Assembly (NCBI GenBank): GCA_933228675.1 | Contig: OW121741.1 | Coordinates: forward strand, 16,877,571-16,941,570 | Reading direction: 5' to 3' | DNA: 64,000 nt | Source of the DNA: Stomorhina lunata | Lineage: Eukaryota; Arthropoda; Insecta; Diptera; Rhiniidae | Shown here: one piece after another, positions 1 through 9,300 of the stretch | Position numbering within the stretch: the stretch's first letter is position 1 | How the letters are laid out: every line of letters starts with the position of its first letter | Made by a program: the position numbers and the translations under genes | Notes under the pieces: generated by a model | The model's input: the letters and a program-made list of their open reading frames with translations, nothing else | What the model was told of the DNA's origin: nothing | Databases searched by the model: none

Positions 1-241
1 GCGTAATTTCTCGTCGTGGCGATATCAACTGGCCACCAAGATCATGCGACTTGACACCATTAGACTTTTTTGTGGGGCTACGCGAAAGACTCTGTTTATG
101 CAGATAAACCTTTAACTCTTTCTTGAGCACTTAAAAACCAACATTCGTCATGTTATGGCTGAAATACCGCCCAATATGTGTCAAAAAGTGGTCGAAAATG
201 ACCTAAAAAAATCAATGCTAGCAACTCTTCACGTGATGTAG
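1..241 (+). pseudogene. Decayed mariner/IS630-type transposase fragment (3' end)
   Basis: Conceptual translation in three successive frames gives the C-terminal part of a DDE transposase: INWPPRSCDLTPLDFF, then WGYAKDSVYADKP, then EHLKTNIRHVMAEIPPN and a tail ending at the stop at 239-241. The PPRSCDLTPLDFF block is the usual neighbourhood of the third catalytic acidic residue in mariner-like enzymes of insects. Two frameshifts (near position 72 and near 121-125) break the reading frame, so this is a dead copy. The N-terminal part lies outside the window. The family assignment is from motif recognition; the exact subfamily is not determined. Confidence 0.75.
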
Positions 242-429
242 TGTTTCACACATAATGTCAACGTTCAAACTTTAAAATAAAAAAGAAATATTATGACAAA
301 AATATTTTATGTTTTTTACATACGTTCACTTTTGAAACCGCAAAATGGATAATCCGATATATACATAAGATTGGACCTAATATGTGTGATGTACTTAAGA
401 AGTCTCTCTCTTGCGATAAGTTGCAGCGT
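242..429. other. AT-rich flank of the transposase remnant
   Basis: No gene or repeat recognised. It probably includes the untranslated 3' end of the mariner-type element, but I could not see a convincing terminal inverted repeat. Confidence 0.3.
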
Positions 430-1060
430 GTTGTCTGGGGATAATGTAGCATATTGCCGGAGGGTAGTGTATCATTTTTTATGTGCCATACTTTACTTTA
501 TAAGTGCCATACTGCAAGTGGGGTGAAGTAGAATGTTGAATGGGGGGTAATATATAATGCTGCTAGGGTGGTATTGCAGCATATGGACTGGAGGGTGTTA
601 CAGCATGTTGTAGGGGGAATAGTGTATCTTGCTGCTGGGGAGTAATGTAACATGATACTTGTGGGGTAATTAAGTCTATTGTCTGCGGGGTGATGAAATA
701 TGTTGTATGGGAATTAGTGCGTCATTAGTGTGTCGCCTGGGGTGTAATATATAATGTTGTTAGGGTGGTACTGCAGCATGATGACTAGAGGGTGTCACAG
801 CATATTGTAGGGGGAATTGTGTATCATTCTTCCGGGGAGTAATGCAACATGATGCCTGTGCGGTAATTTAGTCTATTGTCTGAGGTCATCACCCCTCAGC
901 CTGTTGTGTGGGAAGTAGTGTGTCATGTTGTTAGGGGGAAGTGTAGCATGTTGTTGGGGGGTAAAATAAAACAAATGAAGTATGTTGTCGGGGTGGTAAC
1001 AAGGAACGTTGTTTGGGCGTAATTTGGCATATTGAGCAGATAGTTAAAGATTATATTCAA
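430..1060 (+). repeat. Degenerate G-rich minisatellite with a 197-bp higher-order unit
   Basis: Loose ~30-bp modules of the kind GGGG-TAATGTAGCATGTTG recur, with runs of four to six G on the + strand. A larger unit is visible: the stretch beginning TAATATATAATG at 548 recurs from 745 with the same order of modules, an offset of 197 bp. This is unusual in a window that is otherwise about three-quarters A+T. Confidence 0.75.
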
Positions 1061-1260
1061 AATCCCTAATTCCGGTGTACGTAGCGTTATGTTTTCCGTT
1101 CAGTGGGTGCTGAGATATTTCTTGTATTTAAGTGCCTGTCATTGTTGCGCCTCCAGACAGGGGAACAATTTCTGTGGAATTAACGCACTCGACTGTGGTC
1201 GAGGGCGCTAAGTGCTGATGACGTCCTGTGGCGGTACAGAAATTGCAATCCACTAGCCGC
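1061..1260. other. GC-richer unique segment with nested inverted repeats
   Basis: This is a short island of more balanced composition. AATTTCTGT (about 1167) pairs with ACAGAAATT (about 1238), and inside lies CTCGAC-TGTG-GTCGAG. It has no long reading frame. It may be part of a transposable element; no family recognised. Confidence 0.35.
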
Positions 1261-1379
1261 GTTTAAAAATAATTTTTCAGTTTTTCTCCATAATTTACTT
1301 TCCAATTTTCAAAACTAATAATTTGAAAATTAAATGAACTCAAACCTAATTTTTCAATTAATTCTAAAGTTCGAATAAT

Positions 1380-2850
1380 GAATTCCCAAATAATAAAAAA
1401 AGTACCTGGTTGACCGAGCCTTGCTCGGAGCTTTATGATAAGCATTTTTAGGCAAATTTTAAAATTTTTTAAATATTTTATTTTATAAAGTAGTAAAATA
1501 AATTTAGAGGAAATACATTGTACAAATATTTAGTTAATTTTGAATTATTTTATTGATTTTGTCCGATCAACACATAGTTTGCATAGTTTACAGTTTAACT
1601 CATTTTAAAAATTTTGGAAATTGGTCATACCAACAGAAACCTCCGTCGACTCATGCGCAACAACTTTGCTAAAGATTATAGCTTAATCAAATGCACAATT
1701 TATGATTTAATTCATTTTGAGTAGTTTTCAGTGGCGCCTCCTGAAGTTGTTCATACCAACTAAGAAACCTTCGTCTGCTTATGCGTAACAACTTTACTTA
1801 TGATTATAACATGATCAAATGCACAGTTTACGATTTAATTAATTTTGAGTAATTTTCAGTAGCGCCACCTATCGGACTTTAGTCATTCCCATTAATAAAC
1901 CTTCATCGGCTTATCCGCAACAACTTTGTTAAAGATTATTGCATGATTAAATGTACAGCTTATGATTAAATCGATTTTGAGTAATTTTCAGTAGCGCCAC
2001 CTGTCGGAAATTATTTACAACAAATAAAAAGCCTTCGCCGCCTCATGCGCTACAACTTTGCTAAAGTTCATAGCATGATCAAGTGTACAGTTTACGATTT
2101 AATTAATTTTTAGTAATTTTCAGTGGCGCCACCTAACGGAAATTAGTATTACCAAATTAAAAACCTTCGCCGGCTTATCCGCAACATCTTCGCTAAAGAG
2201 CATAACATGATCAAATTCACAGTTTACTATTCTATAAAGAACATACATACAAACACTCATTTGTTTAAAAGTTATAACATTACTCATTTTTTCCCCTTTT
2301 TATCCCCTACTTTCAAAAAGCTCCGTATACATATTTGGTACTTCTTTGGTACCAATTGAATTAAAACGCAGTTAACATAATTCTTATTCATATTACTTTT
2401 TGAGATGTTAAGTTATCATGTTATCCCTTTTTTACCCATTTTGGCCCCAAAATCAAAAAAGTACCAAATACGTGTTCAATATTTCTTTCACATCTATTGA
2501 CTGCAGTACAAAGTTCCTTTCTATATTCTTTGGTTTAAAAAATAAGAGTGGGTTAAAAAAGTACCAAAAAAACAATTTTCACCCTTTTTTACCCCCTACC
2601 GTACATAGTTTCAAAAAAGTACCAAACACCTGTCCGCTTATTTTCATAGCTGTTTAAAACGTAACTTTAATTTTGTTTCTATACCTATTACCTTAGGAGA
2701 TATATAGTTTTCGATTATTTCCCCTTTTTACCCGTTTTTACCCTCTTAGAGGCAAAGGTTCCAAAAGTCCCTTCTTCTTCGACCTATACATCAAAAAAGG
2801 TACCCACTGTCAAAATTTTATCAAAATCGTTAGTGCCGTTTTCGAGATAG
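1380..2850 (-). mobile_element. Helitron-like non-autonomous element, copy 1 (minus strand)
   Basis: Read on the minus strand, the element runs from a G-rich GGTAC-containing section (2850 to 2250) through a tandem array (2235 to 1627) to a terminus near 1404-1430. The terminus holds the hairpin CCGAGC-AAG-GCTCGG followed shortly by CCAG. A hairpin a few bases before CTRR is the classic Helitron 3' end, and the second copy here (about 46985-47886) ends in CTAG. Both copies share the same order of parts, which supports a single element. The class is an inference from the terminus; no Rep/helicase gene is present. The outer boundary near 2850 is approximate. Confidence 0.5.
1627..2235. repeat. 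~125-bp tandem repeat inside the Helitron-like element
   Basis: Five copies can be followed by the shared words AAACCTTCGTCGGCTTATGCGCAACA-like, GATCAAATGCACAGTTTACG and TTTTCAGTGGCGCCACCT. Unit starts lie at about 1627, 1752, 1882, 2010 and 2146. A partial inverted copy lies at 41885-42110. Confidence 0.8.
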
Positions 2851-2851
2851 C

Positions 2852-2856
<5 letters not shown>

Positions 2857-2888
<32 letters not shown>
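2857..2888. repeat. (TA)n microsatellite
   Basis: An uninterrupted TATATA run of about 30 bp lies between the Helitron-like element and the 31-bp minisatellite that starts near 2905. Confidence 0.9.
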
Positions 2889-2892
<4 letters not shown>

Positions 2893-2904
2893 TATTGCTC
2901 GTTT

Positions 2905-3800
2905 AAGAATATAAGATTTCTATAAAAAATTTTTCTAAAGAAAAAAATTCTATAGAAAGTTTTTCTAAAGGAAAAAAATTTAAAGAAATTTTTCTTAAAG
3001 AGAAAATTTATATAGAAATTTTTCTAAAGAAAAAAATTTCAATAGAAAATTTTTCTAAAGGAAGAAATTTCTATAACAAATTTTTCTTAATGAAAAAATT
3101 TCGAATTTTCGAAATTTTAAAATTTCGAAAGTTTTCTAAATTAAAAAATTCTATAGAAAGCTTTTCTTTAGAAAAATTTTTTCTAATGGAAAAAATGTCT
3201 ATAGAAAGTTTTTCTTATGGAAAAAATTTCTATAGAAAATTTTTCTTATGGAAAAAATTTCTGAAGAAAATTTTTCTTAAGGAAAAAATTTCTATAGACA
3301 ATTTTTCGAAAGGAAAAAATGTATATAGAAAGTGTTTTTTAAAGGAAACAATTTTTATAGAAAATCTATCTAAAGGAAAACATTTTTATGGAAAATTTTT
3401 CTAAAGGAAAAAATTCCTATAGAAAATTTTTCAAAAGGAAAAAATTTCTATAAACAGCTTTTCTTTAGGAAACATTTTTTTTGCGGAAAAATTATTACAG
3501 AAAGTTTCTCTTGAAGAAAAAAATTTAAAGAAATTTCTTCTTTGAGAAAAAATTTCTATAGAGAATTTTTCTTTAGGATAAAATTTCTATAGGAAGTTGT
3601 AATAAGCAAAAAATTTCTATAGGAAGTTTTTCTGTAGGAAAAAATTTTTCAAAGAAAATTTTAGTGTAATACACTATAGTAAAACTTTTTAAGAAAATTT
3701 TTCTGTAGGAATAAATTTCAATACCAAATATTTCATAAGGAAAAAAATTTATATAAAAAATATTTCTTTAGGAGAAAAATTTCTATAGAAATATTGGGAA
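2905..3800. repeat. Degenerate 31-bp minisatellite (TTTCTATAGAAA with TTTTTCTTAAGGAAAAAA)
   Basis: The palindromic word TTTCTATAGAAA alternates with a second near-palindrome of the form TTTTTCTTATGGAAAA. Adjacent TATAG words at 3200 and 3231 are 31 bp apart. Copies differ from each other at many positions, so this is an old array. The 104-residue open frame at 3090-3404 is this repeat read in one frame and is not a gene. Confidence 0.85.
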
Positions 3801-3834
3801 TTCTTACATCCTGTCGGGCACCCAACATAATCTT

Positions 3835-4590
3835 AAAGAATAAAAAATAAACTCAGCAGGATCAGAAGTTGTTGATGATGACGGAATCAGCAATTTATGA
3901 TGACTTAGAAGTTCAAGATGACTTTGCAGTTAAGGATGACTCAGCTGCTTGAGATGACACATTAGCATAGGACTAATCAGAAATTTCAGATAACTTAAAA
4001 GTATGAGATAACTCAGCAGTTTAGGATGACTCAGCAGCTTGAGATCACACAGTAGCTTAGAATGAATCAGCAATTTGAGATAATCCATTATTAAGATTTC
4101 CTAACTAGTTTGGATGTGATGGTTTGCCCTTGCAGGGCTTTAGGAGCAGTTTGATTGTCGACTTAGAAGTTTGAGATAACTCAGCAGTTTAGGATGAATC
4201 AGCAATTTATGATGACTTAGAAGTTCAAGATGACTTTGCAGTTAAGGATGACTCAGCTGCTTGAGATGACACATTAGCATAGGACTAATCAGAAATTTCA
4301 GATAACTTAAAAGTATGAGATAACTCAGCAGTTTAGGATGACTCAGCAGCTTGAGATGGCACAACAGCTTGGGAAAAATAAGCAATTTGAGATGACTTAG
4401 AAGTTCGAGATAACTTTGCAGTATAGGATGACTCAGCAGCTTGAGATCACACAGTAGCTTAGAATGAATCAGCAATTTGATATGATAACAATGCGGTTCG
4501 AGATGACCCATTATTAAGATTTCCTAACTAGTTTGGATGTGATGGTTTGCCCTTGCAGGGCTTTAGGAGCAGTTTGATTGTCGACTTTAT
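3835..4590. repeat. ~20-bp-unit repeat with duplicated larger blocks
   Basis: Words such as GATGACTCAGCAGCTTGAGA are repeated with variation. Two larger duplications are visible. The stretch starting GAATCAGCAATTTATGATG recurs at 3884 and 4196 (offset 312). A block starting CCATTATTAAGATTTCC and ending in AGTTTGATTGTCGAC recurs at 4085 and 4508 (offset 423). The minus-strand open frame at 4242-4511 is a repeat artefact. Confidence 0.8.
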
Positions 4591-4775
4591 ATATACAATT
4601 CTCTCGAGAATATTCCAATTGGAACAAAGATAAGTTTTACATAGCCTAATACTCCATGACCTGTGGCTAGAGGTGAATAGCTTTTTTTGAAAATTTATTT
4701 CTATTCATGTGGGTCTGGCCGGGGATCAAACTTAGGACCTCTTTTAACCTGCTTTACCACGGCGGTTCACTGTTT
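4590..4775 (-). mobile_element. Possible tRNA-derived SINE
   Basis: On the minus strand a TGGTAAAGCAGG word (A-box-like) is followed by AAGTTTGATCCCCGGCC, which resembles a tRNA T-arm/B-box, and then by AT-rich sequence. This arrangement is typical of tRNA-derived short interspersed elements. No full cloverleaf can be drawn, so a working tRNA is unlikely. Ends are approximate. Confidence 0.4.
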
Positions 4776-6103
4776 GTGAAAACTGTTTTTAAATATCTCA
4801 TACGGTTTTGTGTTGAAAAAAAAGATGGTATCAACTTTTTCACTAAGAAAATTTTTATTAAAATTTAATTTTACATATTCGTAGAGAATGGGTTTCTAGA
4901 ATGATTTTAAACCAAATTTTAAGTCAGTATAACATTCACTATACGTACAGCTTTGATCGAATTTTGTCTAATTTGTCTGAAATTTTTTGTGTTTTCGAAC
5001 ATATTACAAAAAAGTCAAGCCGATTTTGCTACTTTCTGAAATGCAGTTATATAGGTTCATGCATTCTCTTTAGATTTCAAAAATAAAATATAGTGCACAA
5101 AAAAAATATAGTCTAGAAAATGTGATTTTATAAAAAATGGCATATTTCTATATACCAAAATTTTAATTGCAAAAAACGGTAAATTGGTTTTAATTTTTTA
5201 AAAATTATTTTAATTGTTTTATTAGGACAATAAAATAGACTTTATTACTGCAAAAAGTCATTTATGTACCTTTTATAGTTTTTCAGAAATTTAAGGCCAA
5301 AGTTTAAAAATAATTTTATAAAAAATTTACTTTTAAGTTTTTCTGTACATTTTTCTCAGAAATGTTTAAGACTGTTTTGAATGTTAATAAAAAATTAATA
5401 GCGTATTAAACTGGACATATTTTCCTTTTCATTGATGTATCAAACATGTATAAAAAGTATTGGTAAATGGTTTAGTTATAGCATTAAAAACGCACACCTC
5501 ATGTCAAAAAAATATTAACACATGCAAAAATTTTGCCTATATTGATTTTCCTGTTTTTTACTTTTTCGTATATTTTTCTTAAAGGTGTTTAAAGTGGACC
5601 TGTCCTCCGGTATCTTAAAAAAATCACTTTATAGGGAATTTTTTTTTTAAATTTACTATTTATAGGAAAATTTTCAAAAATTACTTATTTATAGGAAAAT
5701 TTTTAGAAAATTACTTTTTTTTTCAAAAATTACTTTTTTTCAAAAATTACTTTTTTTTTATTAAAATTCACTCTTTAAACGAGACTTTCAAATTTTTATC
5801 TTAAATTTTAATTATTTTTTTTTATTTTTGTTCCAATTTTTATTAATTCCAAAAAAACGATTAAATTAAATTTATTTGGATTTATTTTGAACACATGAGA
5901 GTCTTTCGTCATTTGTATATATAGTGACCCCATTGGAGAACTCATAACAAATCTCCAAACAATTAAATTTATAAAAAAGAGAGTGAGTGATATTTATAAT
6001 CTCTCATATTTTGAGAAAATCTCTTCTATGTCTCGAAAACTTTTTGAAAATTGTTTGTCATTGTTTTGAATACAATTTTTTTGTTTTGTACTTTTTTTTT
6101 TAG
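4776..6103. other. AT-rich region upstream of the first visible receptor exon
   Basis: No coding exon was recognised, although the receptor's N-terminal exon or exons must lie somewhere upstream of 6104. From about 5640 to 5770 there are short direct repeats built on TATAGGAAAATTTT and AAAAATTAC. The last bases form a pyrimidine tract ending in TAG at 6101-6103, which is the splice acceptor of the first visible exon. Most of this interval is therefore probably intron. Confidence 0.45.
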
Positions 6104-6313
6104 ATATCGTGGCTGTTCTGTGTAACATGACGGGGATACCCCATTTGCAGTATGACTGGTCTGGGGATGAGACTGAAAATAATTTACGTAAATATCATTA
6201 TACAGTCAATGTGGCGCCATCAGAGCATGTTTTGTCTGCCGCCATATGGGATATATTGAAGAGTAAAGATTTTGATTGGAAATCGTTTACGATTGTTTAT
6301 GAGAGTTCCACAA
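6104..6313 (+). CDS. GluRII: Receptor exon A (amino-terminal domain)
   Basis: Encodes IVAVLCNMTGIPHLQYDW through FTIVYESST. The GIPHLQYDW stretch matches the position of the IPH motif in kainate-type amino-terminal domains. The acceptor is TTTTTTTAG at 6103. The first two bases (AT) complete a codon begun in an exon not seen here. The donor GTGAGT starts at 6314, leaving one base (A) over. The 155-bp intron that follows has a CT-rich microsatellite at about 6334-6362. Confidence 0.88.
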
Positions 6314-9300
6314 GTGAGTGAGAGATCGTAAGGTGACTCTCTCTCTCTGTCTCACTCTCTAAAGGAGAAATAGAGAAAAGAGAGGGAGAGGATCTGAGTG
6401 AGAGTAAAATTCTAATTGAATTGAGAGATTTTATATGAAATCTCTATTTTAATTTTTCCTTTTAAAAGATTTGGGCCGCATGCAGCATTTACTGGCCTGG
6501 AAGCAATTTCACAAATCGGGCATAAAAATGCAGCAGTTTAGCCGGGGCGATGATTATCGGGTTCTCTGGAAGATCATTAATAATTCGAGAGAAAAATTTG
6601 TGGTCTTAGATTGTCCTACAGATATTTTGACCGAGGTGGTAAATGCCTCGATCTATTTCAATATGACGGGTCCATTTAATGTAAGATTTTGGTTTTAGCT
6701 GAAAATTTATGTGGGGTTTATATAACTCAAGCGGCTGACGATTGAGTGAAATTTACATGTATTTTGTTTTTGTTTCAATAACAAAATACATGTAAATTTC
6801 TCTCAATCGTCAGTCGCTCGAGTTATATAAACCCCACATTAATTTCTTAAACCCTTTTTAATAAATTAAATTTTTTCCCAAAGCATTTATTTCTCTCCAA
6901 CCTGGACACCCATTTAAGTGGCATAGATGGCCTGTATTCCATGCACTTTACCGCCCGTGTAGCTGCCATTCGCCTAAGAACTTTTGTACCGGCTCAAGTT
7001 CATCATGAGGTGGATGTCTTCGAAAGCGAGGAATCCGAGAAAATTGTGGCAATCAGAACTCAATGCATATACGATGCTGTGGTTTTGTTTTTTAATGCCC
7101 TCAAGCAGGTCTTCGAGTCCATACACTTTCTAGAGCCCAGCATTACTTGCGGCCGAGGCTTTTGGCGTCCCGGTAAAGATATAATAAAACAAATGAAACA
7201 GCTTAATCCCAAGAATATACAGCCGCCCTATAAAACCCAGAGACTGCTACTAAATGACTTTGGCCTACGCGATGATTTTAATTTAGAACTGTATAATCCC
7301 TTAATCGAGAGACTGACCCATGTTTGGAATAAACATCATGGCTTGGTTTCCTATGATAAAATAAGTGAAAATTCTACGAAAGAAGCGAAAAAGCGTAAAT
7401 TTGGTGATAAGGAAGATTTTTCACAAAAGAAGGTGAAATACACAGTGGCCACCCGTATCGGTGAGCCGTTTTTCATGTGGCGCCCGGAACCGGAGGGTGT
7501 ACATTATGAGGGCAATGAACGTTTTGAGGGTTTTGCTGTGGATTTGATTTATAAACTGGCAGAAGAATGTAGATTTGATTTTGTCTTGGATCCAGTGCCG
7601 GATAATGCCTATGGCAATCGGGATCCTATAACGAATGAGTGGAATGGTATTATCGGACAACTGATAGATAATGTAAGTACATATTTTCAAACATTCAATC
7701 CTAAACAAAACTCCTTACTCCTTCAATTTTCCTTTCAGAACGCCCAGTTGGGTATTTGTGACCTAACTATTACCCAGGCCCGCCGCACAGTGGTCGATTT
7801 TACCGTGCCCTTTATGCAGCTGGGCGTTAGTATTTTATATCACAAACCCAAGCCCCCGGAGAAGAGCTTGTTTGCTTTTTTGCAACCCTTTTCTATAGAG
7901 GTCTGGTTTTATTTGGTCGTGGCTTTGTTGATTATGTCTTTGGGCTTTAAGGTCTTGGGCCGGTAAGTGAAGAAATTTTCAATCGAAGTAAATTTTTTAT
8001 GAATTCTTAATACAATTTCAGATTGTCCCACGCCGATTGGGAGGTTAAGGTCTTGGATAAAGACAACTCTATAGCGGAGACTCCCTGGTTTTTAAGGAAT
8101 ACTTTATGGTTGCATATAGGCTCGATTTTGTGCGTCGGCTGCGATATATTGCCAAAGTAGGTATTTCAGAATATCAGTACATGACCCCATCTACCATCGT
8201 AAACTAAGAACAAGCCTTTATGATCATTGTATAGTCAGTTTAAGAATCGTATTATGATTCTTTATGAAGTATAAGATTAATACTATTTTCAGTATAAAAT
8301 TCGGACGTTTTTAACATTATATTTTATATGAAAAACTTTAAAGTCGATTTTCTCGTTAATTATGATAGATAGAGCCAAAATAACGAAATTCTGTGATCAC
8401 AAATTTTTTATACCAAAAATTGAGTTTTTTTTAAACTCGAATTTAAACTCGATTTTCTCGTTAATTATGATAGATAGAGCCAAAATAACGAAATTCTGTG
8501 ATCACAAATTTTTTATACCAAAAATTGATTTTTTTGTAATTTTTTTATTAAAACTTTTAAGTCGATTTTCTCGTTAATTATGATAGATATAACCAAAATA
8601 AGGAAATTTTGTGATCACAAATTTTTTGTAACAAAAATTGATTTTTTTTTGAAATTTTTTTATTATAAACTTTAAAGTCGATTTTCTCGTTAATTATGAT
8701 AGATAGAGCCAAAATAACGAAATCCTGTGATCACTTATTTTTTATACCAAAAATTAATTTTTTTGAAATTTTTTTTATTAAAAACTTAAAAGTCGATTTT
8801 CTCGTTAATTATGATAGATAGAGCCAAAATAACGAAATCCTGTGATCACAAATTTTTCATACCAAAAATTTATTTTTTTTAAGTTTTTTATTAAAAACTT
8901 TAAAGTCGATTTTCTCGTTAATTATAATAGATAGAGCCAAAATAACGAAATCCTGTGATCACAAATTTTTCATACCAAAAATTTATTTTTTTTTAAGTTT
9001 TTTATTTAAGACTTTAAAGTCGATTTTCTCGTTAATTAGTTAGATAGAGCCAAAATAACGAAATCCTGTGATCACTAATTTTTTATACCAAAAACTAAGT
9101 TTTTTGGAATTTTTCTCATTAATTGTGATAGATAGAGCCAAAATAACGAAATTCTGTGATCACAAATTTTTTATACCAAAAAATTGATTTTTTTGAAATT
9201 TTCTTATTAAAAACTGTAAAGTCAATTTTCTCGGTAATTATGATAGATAGATCCAAAATATGAAAACCATTTTTTTGAAATTTTTTTATTAAAAAATTTA

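Noticed and set aside
1..6103. Missing first exon(s) of the receptor
   Set aside because: I looked for a signal peptide and the first third of the amino-terminal domain and found no frame that fits. Most of the space is repeats, so the exon is probably outside the window.
6941..7966. Single 341-codon open frame starting at an ATG
   Set aside because: Homology extends 5' of the ATG to a splice acceptor at 6883, and the frame runs through a 66-bp intron. It is parts of two exons.
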